From an uncultured Collinsella sp. (GTDB lineage: Bacteria > Actinomycetota > Coriobacteriia > Coriobacteriales > Coriobacteriaceae): a stretch of DNA of 18,914 bases. Below are positions 7,285 through 13,886 of the stretch, one piece after another. The notes below the pieces were generated by a model. The model saw only the letters and a list, made by a program, of their open reading frames with translations. It made no database searches and was not told where the DNA came from. Every line of letters starts with the position of its first letter. The stretch's first letter is position 1. The stretch is from positions 1-18,914 of the forward strand of contig URKM01000035.1 of NCBI GenBank assembly GCA_900548365.1. The letters are read 5' to 3'. The position numbers and the translations under genes were made by a program.

Positions 7285-8004
7285 ATGCTGCGCGCCATGA
7301 TCGTCGACGATGAAGCACCCGCTCGTTCCGAGCTGCGCTTCTTGCTCGAGCAGACCGGTAAGATCGGCTCGATCAACGAAGCCTCGAGTGTTCGCTCCGC
7401 GATCGAGATGCTCATGGAGAACCGCGTGGACGTGGTGTTCCTGGATATCTCGATGCCGGGGGCGTCCGGCCTGCAGCTTGCCGAGGCGCTGCATAAGCTG
7501 AAGAACCCGCCCGCCGTGGTGTTCGTGACCGCATACAGCGACCACGCCGTCGAGGCCTTCGAGGTCGATGCGACGGATTACCTTATGAAGCCCGTCGAGG
7601 AAGAGCGCCTGGACCAGGCGATCAACAAGGTCATCGCGCGCGTGAAGCCCATGCTGGATGGCGGCAAGAGCTCCATCGAGCGCATTCCGGTCGAAAAGGG
7701 CGGTCGCAAGGTCCTGATTCCGGTGGACCAGATTCGCTATATCATGGCCAAGGATGATTATTCCTGCATCTTCACCGAGGACGACCGCTATCTCTCCACT
7801 ACCTCGCTGGCGCAGTTCGAGTCCAAGCTCGGCGATTTCGGCTTCTTCCGCGTTCATCGCCGCTATATCGTGAACCTGGCGAACGTGGAGGACGTCGAGA
7901 CCATGCCTTCCGGCGCGATCCAGCTGGGCGTGTCCGGCGTCGAGGACCGCATACCGGTTTCCCGTCGCCGCGTGGTGCCGCTCAAGAAGGCGCTCAACCT
8001 GTAG
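7285..8004 (+). CDS. Second LytTR-family response regulator
   Basis: A 239-residue paralogue of the regulator at 1644-2378. The receiver domain has Asp8 and Asp9, phospho-acceptor Asp54 (FLDISMPG), Thr82 and Lys102 (MKPVE). The LytTR domain starts near residue 130, with QIRYIMA and FFRVHRRYIVNL matching the family signatures. The ATG at 7285 is chosen because AAAGGGA at 7271-7277 precedes it with seven bases between; a TTG at 7249 in the same frame would add twelve residues ahead of the conserved first strand. The gene is separated from its probable kinase by a hairpin, unlike the first pair, which is only 25 bases apart. The phosphoesterase gene follows after 23 bases and is probably co-transcribed. 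Confidence 0.93.
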   Translation: MLRAMIVDDEAPARSELRFLLEQTGKIGSINEASSVRSAIEMLMENRVDVVFLDISMPGASGLQLAEALHKLKNPPAVVFVTAYSDHAVEAFEVDATDYLMKPVEEERLDQAINKVIARVKPMLDGGKSSIERIPVEKGGRKVLIPVDQIRYIMAKDDYSCIFTEDDRYLSTTSLAQFESKLGDFGFFRVHRRYIVNLANVEDVETMPSGAIQLGVSGVEDRIPVSRRRVVPLKKALNL

Positions 8005-8027
8005 GCGATATGTGGGGAGGAGAGGCG

Positions 8028-8492
8028 ATGGCGAGCCGCGAAAAGCGCATCGATATCGTTTCCGATACGCACGGGCGGCTTTCGCCCGAGCTTCTTGCCG
8101 AGCTGTCCGGCGCCGACCTGATCGTGCATGCGGGCGACATCACGTCCGATATGGACCTCGATCATCTGAGGGCTATCGCGCCGGTGCGGGCCGTTTTGGG
8201 AAACAACGATCATTTCTTCTATGATTACGGGCCCGATGTGACGAGGTTGAACGAGTTCGAGTACGAGGGCTTGCGTTTTGCCGTCTCGCACTACCGTGAG
8301 GACCTGCCGCTCGATCGTGTCGATATCGCCGTATGCGGGCACTCCCACGTGCCCGTCGTGACCGAGATGGGTTCGTGCGTTCTGATCAACCCCGGCTCGC
8401 CGACGTTCCCCCGTACGGCGCGCGGAGCCACGATGGCTCGCGCTTGGGTGGCCGATGGCGCGCTGGTGTCTGCGGAGATCATCGAGCTTTAA
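8028..8492 (+). CDS. YfcE/MJ0936-type metallophosphoesterase
   Basis: A 154-residue calcineurin-like phosphoesterase. Metal ligands are visible in the usual order: SDTH (Asp13, His15), AGDI (Asp37), GNND (59-61, Asn60), SHY (His88) and GHSH (104-107), followed by the NPGSP signature (121-125) of the YfcE/MJ0936 subgroup. Members hydrolyse phosphodiesters in vitro with two metal ions, and physiological substrates are usually unknown. The ATG at 8028 is preferred because GGGGAGGAG at 8014-8022 lies directly ahead; the in-frame ATG at 8010 would place this ribosome binding site inside the gene. The length fits the subgroup. It probably shares a transcript with the regulator 23 bases upstream and ends at the hairpin at 8497-8524. 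Confidence 0.9.
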   Translation: MASREKRIDIVSDTHGRLSPELLAELSGADLIVHAGDITSDMDLDHLRAIAPVRAVLGNNDHFFYDYGPDVTRLNEFEYEGLRFAVSHYREDLPLDRVDIAVCGHSHVPVVTEMGSCVLINPGSPTFPRTARGATMARAWVADGALVSAEIIEL

Positions 8493-8496
8493 TCGG

Positions 8497-8524
8497 TGCG
8501 GCGCGCGGCGCGCAGAAAATTTTT
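8497..8524 (+). terminator. Terminator after the phosphoesterase
   Basis: TGCGGCGC at 8497-8504 can pair with GCGCGCA at 8508-8514, with one bulged G and a three-base loop. A T-run TTTTT at 8520-8524 follows after GAAAA. It separates the phosphoesterase transcript from the tRNA genes. The stem is short and imperfect. Confidence 0.5.
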
Positions 8525-8535
8525 AGAAATAGTTG

Positions 8536-8565
8536 TTGTGTTTCTCGAATGTTTTTGCGTATAAT
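8536..8565 (+). promoter_or_regulatory. Promoter of tRNA-Asp copy 1
   Basis: TTGTGT at 8536-8541 and a consensus TATAAT at 8560-8565 are separated by 18 bases, and the tRNA begins 25 bases after the -10. The same layout precedes copy 2. Confidence 0.75.
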
Positions 8566-8590
8566 AGCTCTCGCAGCAGCACACGCTGTT

Positions 8591-8667
<77 letters not shown>

Positions 8668-8678
8668 TTTGCATGGTG

Positions 8679-8701
8679 AGCCCCGCTTCGGCGGGGCTTT
8701 T
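8679..8701 (+). terminator. Terminator of tRNA-Asp copy 1
   Basis: AGCCCCGC at 8679-8686 and GCGGGGCT at 8691-8698 form a perfect stem closed by a UUCG tetraloop, with T at 8698-8701. Confidence 0.88.
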
Positions 8702-8759
8702 GCATTTTAGATGCAATCTCCGCCCGGGGCCGTCGTTTCAGAAGAACCAAAAAAAGTTG

Positions 8760-8789
8760 TTGTATTCCCGATGACTATCTGCGTATAAT
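8760..8789 (+). promoter_or_regulatory. Promoter of tRNA-Asp copy 2
   Basis: TTGTAT at 8760-8765 and TATAAT at 8784-8789 with 18-base spacing. The -10 is identical to copy 1, while the -35 and the spacer have drifted, so expression strength could differ between copies. Confidence 0.75.
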
Positions 8790-8814
8790 AGCTCTCGCAG
8801 CAGCACACGCTGTT

Positions 8815-8891
<77 letters not shown>

Positions 8892-8902
8892 TTTGCATGG
8901 TG

Positions 8903-8925
8903 AGCCCCGCTTCGGCGGGGCTTTT
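8903..8925 (+). terminator. Terminator of tRNA-Asp copy 2
   Basis: AGCCCCGC at 8903-8910 and GCGGGGCT at 8915-8922 pair perfectly around a UUCG loop, with T at 8922-8925. Identical to the copy-1 terminator. Confidence 0.88.
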
Positions 8926-8927
8926 GC

Positions 8928-9314
8928 TTTATACGGCCCTCCTGGTTCCGATCTCGACGGGACGAGGCAATCGGCCCGTCTCGATTCCCCCGCACCCTGC
9001 GAGTGCAAAGCTCGTGTATGCACCCAAATGTTCACATTAACCATTTTTGAACGTATAGGCCCATAGGACAGTGGCCTTTGGAATTTGTCCTCAGGCTTGA
9101 CAGTTTTTAGCCGTCTACCACAAGATTTATGGTTGTTCAATAAAATATGTTTACTGGATGCGCACTTTATCATTTACTTACGTTGTATGCATAACGTCTG
9201 TTGTGGTAAAGTGTCCAATTATCTGCATAAGGTACCTTGCACATATCCTGATGCATGTAGATGCGACCATTGATCTGATGCCACAGGCTCGCCACGCTTC
9301 TATGAGGAGTAGAG
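8928..9314. other. AT-rich 387-base intergenic region
   Basis: No convincing gene is seen in this gap between the second tRNA and the Rrf2 gene. From about 9020 onward the composition drops sharply: only 17 of 60 bases in 9121-9180 are G or C, against strongly GC-rich flanks. It contains AGGACA/TGTCCT at 9065-9070 and 9086-9091, a TTGACA at 9097-9102 without a good -10, nested inverted repeats at 9163-9213, and ATGCAT at 9187-9192 and 9251-9256. The composition and the position just downstream of a tRNA gene could reflect an old insertion scar, but no integrase or attachment repeat is visible. Confidence 0.6.
9163..9213 (+). promoter_or_regulatory. Nested inverted repeats over a candidate Rrf2 promoter
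   Basis: CACTTTATCA at 9163-9172 pairs with TGGTAAAGTG at 9204-9213 (one T-G). Inside it ACGTT at 9180-9184 pairs with AACGT at 9193-9197 around a centre containing ATGCAT. The same stretch holds TTGTAT at 9183-9188 and, 18 bases on, TAAAGT at 9207-9212 with an extended TGG, a plausible promoter for the regulator starting at 9315. The overlap suggests an operator, possibly for autoregulation. Confidence 0.45.
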
Positions 9315-9803
9315 ATGAACATCTCCCGAAAGACTGACTACGCCCTTCGCATGCTTTCCATGCTTGCGCAGAACGAGGGCGGTCTCCTTTCTGTTCGCAC
9401 TGCGGCCGAGGCGGTCGACGTTCCGTATTCGTTCGCGCGCTCGATTCAGCATGGTCTCGTTCAGGCGGGAATTGTCGAGAGCCTGCGCGGCGTCCACGGC
9501 GGCATGCGCCTCAAGCTCGACCCGGATCAGGTGACCATCCGCTCCATCGTCGAGGCCATTCAGGGTCCGCTGGTTATGAATGATTGCACGGCGGAGGATG
9601 GCGAGTGCGGTCGCATGGGCTTCTGCTGCTATCATCCCATCTGGGTGGGTACGCAAGCCCTCGTTCACAGCTACCTCGACTCGATCACCCTTGCCGATGT
9701 GGTGGAGCGCCGCTTGAATCCCGCCGTCGACCCCATGTTTGCCGACCGTGCCCGCTTCGTGGAGTACGCTCGGTGCGGCGAGGCGTGCAAGAAGGGCGAA
9801 TAG
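9315..9803 (+). CDS. Rrf2-family regulator with cysteine cluster
   Basis: A 162-residue winged-helix regulator of the Rrf2 family (relatives IscR, NsrR, RsrR). The N-terminus MNISRKTDYALRMLSMLA and the wing segment LRGVHGGMRL (58-67) are typical. The central cysteines Cys91, Cys98, Cys104 and Cys105, followed by His107, are spaced C-x6-C-x5-C, close to the Fe-S ligand pattern of IscR-like proteins, so an iron-sulfur cluster that senses redox state, NO or iron is likely. Two further cysteines (154 and 158) sit in the C-terminal tail. GAGGAG at 9304-9309 precedes the ATG by five bases. The MutY-like gene follows after 36 bases and probably shares the transcript. Which signal it senses cannot be decided from sequence. 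Confidence 0.9.
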   Translation: MNISRKTDYALRMLSMLAQNEGGLLSVRTAAEAVDVPYSFARSIQHGLVQAGIVESLRGVHGGMRLKLDPDQVTIRSIVEAIQGPLVMNDCTAEDGECGRMGFCCYHPIWVGTQALVHSYLDSITLADVVERRLNPAVDPMFADRARFVEYARCGEACKKGE

Positions 9804-9839
9804 CCCGCAGCTCCTCGCCCATTCGATCGAGGAGACCAT

Positions 9840-10736
9840 ATGTTTGAAAACGACCCCTTTCGCGCATTCGTTCGAGCGGAAGGGGTTCGTCTCTATAGAG
9901 ACCTCCCATGGCGCGATACGCGCGATCCGTATGCCATCTGGATATCGGAGGTCATGCTTCAGCAGACCCAGGTTCCGCGCGTGCTGACGCGTTGGGAGCG
10001 CTGGCTCGATCGGTTCCCGAGCGTCTTCGCCCTTGCCGAGGCGCCCGTCGCCGACGTGCTGTCCGAATGGCAGGGGATGGGGTACAACCGGCGCGCCCTG
10101 GCGCTGAAGTCGGCGGCGGAGGCCGTTGCGTCCGATTACGACGGGGTGCTCCCGACCGGCGTCAAGGAGCTGTGCGCCCTGCCGGGCATCGGTCCCGCGA
10201 CGGCGCAGGGCATCCGCTCGTTCGCTTACGACCTTCCGGGCGTGTATCTCGAGACGAACGTGAGAACCGTGTTCCTGCATCATTTCTTCCCCGATGTCCC
10301 CGCCGTTCCCGATCGCGAGCTCGTACCCTTGATAGCCCGCGCGTGCCCCGGCCCCGAAGGCGAGGGCTTCTGCGCCCAGGCGGATGAATCCGATACGCCG
10401 CGTTCGTGGTATTACGCCCTGTTGGATTACGGTGCGTATCTGAAGAAGACGGTGCCGAATCCATCCCGGCGGTCGAGCGGCTATACGAAGCAATCGAGGT
10501 TCGAGGGGTCGAGGCGGCAGAAGCGCGCCGCGCTCGTGCGCGAGCTGCTGGCGGCGCGCGAAGAGGGGGTTGCCGAGCGGTCCCTCGAGGAGCTCGCGGC
10601 GGTCTTGAACGGGATGGAGGGCGCGGCGGGCCGTCCCCCGGTGCCCGAGGCGGATGTGCGCTCCATCTTGGACGACCTCGCGCGCGAGGGCTTCTGCCGC
10701 GACCTCGGAGAGGGAAGCTGGGGAATCTGCCTGTAG
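9840..10736 (+). CDS. MutY-like HhH-GPD DNA glycosylase without Fe-S ligands
   Basis: A 298-residue base-excision-repair glycosylase of the HhH-GPD superfamily, closest in layout to MutY, which removes adenine opposite 8-oxoguanine. The segment ISEVMLQQTQV places Glu37 exactly at the MutY catalytic glutamate. The helix-hairpin-helix LPGIGPATAQGI is at 114-125. At the conserved catalytic aspartate position 138 there is a glutamate (YLETNV). After DYGAYLKK (196-203), where MutY carries the C-x6-C-x2-C-x5-C cluster, there are no cysteines. The C-terminal part (about 225-298) looks like a short helical or winged-helix domain and not the Nudix-like domain that reads 8-oxoguanine. GAGGAG at 9829-9834 supports the start. 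Adenine specificity is therefore uncertain. Confidence 0.82.
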   Translation: MFENDPFRAFVRAEGVRLYRDLPWRDTRDPYAIWISEVMLQQTQVPRVLTRWERWLDRFPSVFALAEAPVADVLSEWQGMGYNRRALALKSAAEAVASDYDGVLPTGVKELCALPGIGPATAQGIRSFAYDLPGVYLETNVRTVFLHHFFPDVPAVPDRELVPLIARACPGPEGEGFCAQADESDTPRSWYYALLDYGAYLKKTVPNPSRRSSGYTKQSRFEGSRRQKRAALVRELLAAREEGVAERSLEELAAVLNGMEGAAGRPPVPEADVRSILDDLAREGFCRDLGEGSWGICL

Positions 10737-10782
10737 GCGTATCCGGCGCGGACGCGCCCGCGAACGAAACTCGACAGATGTT

Positions 10783-10788
10783 CATAAT
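10783..10788 (+). promoter_or_regulatory. Candidate -10 element of the rubrerythrin gene
   Basis: CATAAT at 10783-10788 matches the -10 consensus at 5 of 6 bases. It sits 46 bases after the MutY-like stop and about 140 bases before rubrerythrin. No good -35 is found; a second weak -10, TATAGA, is at 10822-10827. Confidence 0.25.
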
Positions 10789-10806
10789 CGGGGCGCAGCG
10801 TTACCA

Positions 10807-10852
10807 GGGCGCGGGAGCGGGTATAGAACACCCAAGGCGCGCCCGGTGCGCC
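10807..10852 (+). promoter_or_regulatory. Structured leader upstream of rubrerythrin
   Basis: GGGCGCG at 10807-10813 pairs with CGCGCCC at 10838-10844, with GGGT/ACCC (10819-10822 and 10830-10833) inside. An alternative stem, GGCGC at 10836-10840 with GCGCC at 10848-10852, uses the same bases, so the two are mutually exclusive. This could be a switch in the rubrerythrin mRNA leader or a chance result of GC-rich sequence. Confidence 0.25.
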
Positions 10853-10926
10853 CGCGGCATGGCGTTCGGCGAATGCGTTGCGTCGATGCGCTCATGCAGG
10901 TTCGTTTAGCAGAGAGGACACGCGTT

Positions 10927-11466
10927 ATGGATTTCGAGAACTCGCAAACCAAGAAGAACCTCGAGACCGCCTTTGCCGGTGAGTCGCAGGCACACACCAA
11001 ATATCGCTATTACGCCTCGAAGGCAAAGAAGGACGGGTACGTCCAGATCTCCAACATCTTCATGGAGACCGCGCTCAACGAATCCGAGCACGCGAAGCTC
11101 TGGTTCAAGTACCTGCACGGCGGCGAGGTTCCGGGCACGCTCGACAACCTGCGCGACGCCGCGGCCGGCGAGAACTACGAGTGGACCACCATGTACGACG
11201 AGTTCGCGAAGACCGCCGACGAAGAGGGCTTCAAGGAGATCGCCGCGCGCTTCCGCGGTGTGGGCGCGGTCGAGAAGGCGCATGAGGAGCGCTATCTCAA
11301 GCTCGCCGCGCGCGTCGAGAAGGGCGAGGTCTTCGAGCGCGAGGGCGTGAAGGTGTGGAAGTGCCTGAACTGCGGCCATCTGCACGTCGGTCCCGAGGCG
11401 CCCGAGCTGTGCCCGGTCTGCGCGCACCCCAAGGCGTACTTCGAGGAGCAGGTCGTCAATTATTAA
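10927..11466 (+). CDS. Rubrerythrin
   Basis: A 179-residue non-haem di-iron protein that reduces hydrogen peroxide in anaerobes, using electrons delivered through its rubredoxin domain. The N-terminal four-helix bundle carries the usual ligand motifs: E19 in AFAGESQAH, ESEH at 52-55, E82 in GENYEW and VEKAHEERY at 115-123. The C-terminal rubredoxin-like knuckles are C146-LN-C149 and C162-PV-C165, binding one Fe(Cys)4 centre. Length and domain order match the family. The start at 10927 follows AGAGAGG at 10911-10917; the open frame continues upstream, but that part is unrelated leader sequence. It appears monocistronic, with hairpins after the stop. The nearby Rrf2 regulator fits a role in oxidative defence. 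Confidence 0.96.
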   Translation: MDFENSQTKKNLETAFAGESQAHTKYRYYASKAKKDGYVQISNIFMETALNESEHAKLWFKYLHGGEVPGTLDNLRDAAAGENYEWTTMYDEFAKTADEEGFKEIAARFRGVGAVEKAHEERYLKLAARVEKGEVFEREGVKVWKCLNCGHLHVGPEAPELCPVCAHPKAYFEEQVVNY

Positions 11467-11495
11467 GAGCAGAAGTCGCTGCTTGTGATGGGAAT

Positions 11496-11528
11496 CGGAC
11501 GGTGTCCGCGCTCACGTGGGACCGTCCG
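11496..11528 (+). terminator. First hairpin after rubrerythrin
   Basis: CGGACGGT at 11496-11503 pairs perfectly with ACCGTCCG at 11521-11528 around a 17-base loop, 30 bases after the rubrerythrin stop. No T-run follows, so it is not a canonical terminator. Confidence 0.35.
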
Positions 11529-11537
11529 CCCCGATAC

Positions 11538-11586
11538 GGGCGCCGTTCCGCCGCTGACAGATGGGTCCGACGGAGCGGCGCCCTTT
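11538..11586 (+). terminator. Second, longer hairpin after rubrerythrin
   Basis: A 13-bp stem forms between 11538-11550 (GGGCGCCGTTCCG) and 11571-11583 (CGGAGCGGCGCCC), with one G-T pair and a 20-base loop. Only TTT follows at 11584-11586. It probably ends rubrerythrin transcription, together with the hairpin at 11496. Confidence 0.5.
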
Positions 11587-11640
11587 GCGCGCCGGGGCGG
11601 CCGGCGTCTGTGGAAACGCTGAAGGAGGGGGCGTGGCGGG

Positions 11641-12507
11641 ATGGGAGTAGCTGGCGAGATCGAGCTCGTCGCGACGTGCGATGCGGCCTACCTCGGGCCC
11701 TTGCGCCGCGCGCTGGTCTCATGCGTTATCAACAACCCCGGCGAGGACATCGGGCTGCATCTGATCCACGGGTTGCTGGAGCAGTCGGACCTGCGGGGGA
11801 TGGCGGATTTTTGCGAGGCGATAGGCCTGCGGTTCGAGGCGCATGCGATCGACCGCTCGGCATTCGACGGCATGTATGCGAGCAAGCGCTATCCGCAGGA
11901 GATGTACTACCGCCTGCTGGCACCCCATGTGCTCGGGGAAACGACGGGCAGGCTGCTGTATCTCGATCCCGACGTGCTGGTGGTCAACCCGCTGAGGCCG
12001 CTGATCGATGTCGACCTGGGCGGCAAGGCGTTCGCCGCCGCTTCGCATCTCGATGCGGTGCACCCTGTAACGAGTCTCAACCATATGCGGCTCGACACGA
12101 CGAGCGCCTATTTCAACACCGGGGTGATCCTCATGGATGCGCCCGCGGCGCGGCGCGTGGTGGACCCCGTTTCCCTGATGGCCTATGCAGGGGAGCACGA
12201 GGTCGAGATGGTCTTTCCCGACCAGGACATCTTCAACGCGCTCTTCGGCGGGGAGACGCTCGAGGTCCCGGACAGCGTTTGGAACTATGATGCTCGCAAG
12301 TACGCTGATTACCTGGTGAGGACGGGTGGCAAGAGCACGATGTCATGGGTGATGCAGCATACCGCCATCCTGCATTTCTGCGGGAGGGACAAGCCGTGGA
12401 ACCCGGGATATCGTGGTCGCTTCGACGCGCTCTACAAGAACTATATGGCCATAGCCGCGCGCGTTGACCGCCGCGTCCGCGGCGAAAGGGGAGGCAGTGA
12501 ACGATAA
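11641..12507 (+). CDS. Glycosyltransferase family 8 protein
   Basis: A 288-residue retaining glycosyltransferase of family GT8 (LPS galactosyl/glucosyltransferase-like). It begins with a strand IELVATCDAAYLGPL typical of the family, has the metal-binding DxD motif as YLDPDVLV (Asp109, Asp111), YFNTGVILMD at 157-166, DQDIFN at 194-199 and the C-terminal LHFCGRDKPW (244-253), in which His and Lys contact the nucleotide sugar. No signal peptide or helix is visible, so it is cytosolic. GAAGGAGG at 11621-11628 is the likely ribosome binding site, although the 12-base spacing is long. The 3' end overlaps the next gene by 11 bases. In many Gram-positives, GT8 enzymes decorate surface glycans or proteins; the acceptor here is unknown. 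Confidence 0.88.
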   Translation: MGVAGEIELVATCDAAYLGPLRRALVSCVINNPGEDIGLHLIHGLLEQSDLRGMADFCEAIGLRFEAHAIDRSAFDGMYASKRYPQEMYYRLLAPHVLGETTGRLLYLDPDVLVVNPLRPLIDVDLGGKAFAAASHLDAVHPVTSLNHMRLDTTSAYFNTGVILMDAPAARRVVDPVSLMAYAGEHEVEMVFPDQDIFNALFGGETLEVPDSVWNYDARKYADYLVRTGGKSTMSWVMQHTAILHFCGRDKPWNPGYRGRFDALYKNYMAIAARVDRRVRGERGGSER

Positions 12508-13600
12508 GAAGTTGAGGGACGCCATGTTCTTGGTGGCGTTCGGCGTGCTGCTCTACGTTGGCGCGACGCACCTTTCGGCGGTGCTGGGAGCGCTGTCGAA
12601 GATCGTGCAGCTGCTGCTGCCCGTGCTCATCGGAGGCATTATCGCCTTCGTGTTGAACGTGCCGATGTCCGGGCTCGAGCGCATGTTCCATCAGCTGGGG
12701 GCGAGGATCGGCCGCGAGTTTTCAATCGGCCCGGTTCGTTTGGCGAGCCTGCTGATCACGCTGGCGGGTATCGTCTTGGCGTTCGTGGGCGCGGTCGCGC
12801 TGGTCATTCCGGAGCTGATCGATTCGGCGCGTACCATCATCCCCCTGGCGCAGGAGAAGATTCCCGAATGGATCCGCTTTGCCGAGGAGAGCGGTCTGGA
12901 TGTATCGGGCCTGGTCGACCAGCTGAGCGATCTGAGGGATTCGGGAGCTATCTTTGCGCCCTCCTTCGTGGGATCGGCGACCGCGATCGCGAAATCGACG
13001 ATTCTGACGGCGGGCAACATGATGCTGGGCATGGTCATCGCGATCTACCTGCTGTTGGGCAAGCACACGTTTTCGCGCCAGGCGCTTATGATCGCGCGCG
13101 CCAACCTTCCCGAAGCCGTCGTCGAAAAGATCCGCTTCGTGGGCAACCTGGCCTGCGAGACGTATGCGAAATTCCTTTCCGGCCAGTTCGTCGAGGCGAT
13201 CATTTTGAGCTGCCTGATGTATGCGATGTTCAAGATCTTCGGCCTGCCGTATGCCGGCATCACGGCGTATCTGACCGGCTTGTGCGCATTCGTCCCGTAT
13301 GTGGGTGCGTTCCTTTCCGGCGCGTCGGGCGTGGTCCTCACGCTGCTGGCGAATCCGGTGCAGGCCCCCGTGTGCCTGGTGGTGTACCTGGCAACGCAGT
13401 TCGTCGAGAACCAGTTCATCTACCCGCGCGTCGTGGGCGGTTCGGTCGGCCTGGCGCCTATGTGGGCGCTGCTCGCTGCTCTGGTGGGCGGTAAACTCTT
13501 CGGCGTGATCGGCATCGTGTTCTTCATCCCGCTCGCATCGGTGATCTATACGTTGGTGCGCGACGACACCAAGGCTAAGCTGGCTCGCAAGGCCGCGTAA
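12497..13600 (+). CDS. AI-2E family (PerM-like) membrane protein
   Basis: A 367-residue multi-pass membrane protein of the AI-2E transporter family (relatives TqsA, YdiK, PerM). It shows the N-terminal helical pairs, the amphipathic middle region containing VDQLSDLRDSGAIF, and the family block GLPYAGITAYLTGLCAFVPY followed by FVENQFIYPRVVGGSVGLAP. Members export diverse substrates, so the autoinducer-2 name should not be taken literally. A GTG start at 12497 is preferred because AAAGGGG at 12485-12491 precedes it; a TTG at 12464 in the same frame lacks such a site. The start lies inside the end of the GT8 gene, indicating translational coupling. The transcript ends at the strong terminator at 13625-13665. 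Confidence 0.87.
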   Translation: MNDKKLRDAMFLVAFGVLLYVGATHLSAVLGALSKIVQLLLPVLIGGIIAFVLNVPMSGLERMFHQLGARIGREFSIGPVRLASLLITLAGIVLAFVGAVALVIPELIDSARTIIPLAQEKIPEWIRFAEESGLDVSGLVDQLSDLRDSGAIFAPSFVGSATAIAKSTILTAGNMMLGMVIAIYLLLGKHTFSRQALMIARANLPEAVVEKIRFVGNLACETYAKFLSGQFVEAIILSCLMYAMFKIFGLPYAGITAYLTGLCAFVPYVGAFLSGASGVVLTLLANPVQAPVCLVVYLATQFVENQFIYPRVVGGSVGLAPMWALLAALVGGKLFGVIGIVFFIPLASVIYTLVRDDTKAKLARKAA

Positions 13601-13624
13601 TCGAATCCTTTCATCGCCGCATCA

Positions 13625-13665
13625 TCGCGCCCGGCTCGGTCATCCGCGCCGGGCGCGAGCTTTTT
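13625..13665 (+). terminator. Strong terminator after the AI-2E family gene
   Basis: TCGCGCCCGGC at 13625-13635 pairs perfectly over 11 bases with GCCGGGCGCGA at 13648-13658, with a 12-base loop, and TTTTT follows at 13661-13665. Confidence 0.9.
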
Positions 13666-13880
13666 GGCGCTGCGGATATCGAGCGCCCATGCGGGCGCTT
13701 GCGCGGGCGGCCGGTGCGGCGCCGGTCGTTATCCGATGTGAGCATCTCGGAGCACGGAAAAGGCTAAGGTCGAACGGGTGGCTCCCCGCAAAGGCCGCTG
13801 TCGTTCCAATGTTACGTATGAGATGGAAGTTCACATCAATGGGGGTGGCCCGACATGTAGCCTAGCCAAATTAAAACCGT

Positions 13881-13886
13881 CATAAT
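13881..13886 (+). promoter_or_regulatory. Candidate -10 element of the hydrogenase operon
   Basis: CATAAT at 13881-13886 (5 of 6 consensus bases) with a weak TAGCCT 17 bases upstream, in the least GC-rich part of the gap. It overlaps the second ATGAGATGG repeat, which could be an operator. Confidence 0.3.

Noticed and set aside
5642..7318. A 558-codon minus-strand open frame over the second kinase
   Set aside because: Arg- and Ala-rich shadow of the kinase gene, with no domain.
9085..9273. A 62-codon cysteine-rich + strand open frame in the AT-rich gap
   Set aside because: It starts with TTG, has no ribosome binding site and overlaps the probable promoter and inverted repeats.
9300..10493. 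A 397-codon minus-strand open frame over the Rrf2 and MutY-like genes
   Set aside because: Shadow of two well-supported + strand genes with good ribosome binding sites.
13751..13800. A GGCTAAGG...CCGCAAAGGCC stretch resembling part of the c-di-GMP-I riboswitch or cobalamin riboswitch
   Set aside because: Only the GCAAAG-GCC piece resembles the core. I find no GNRA-capped stem, no second conserved hairpin and no cobalamin box.
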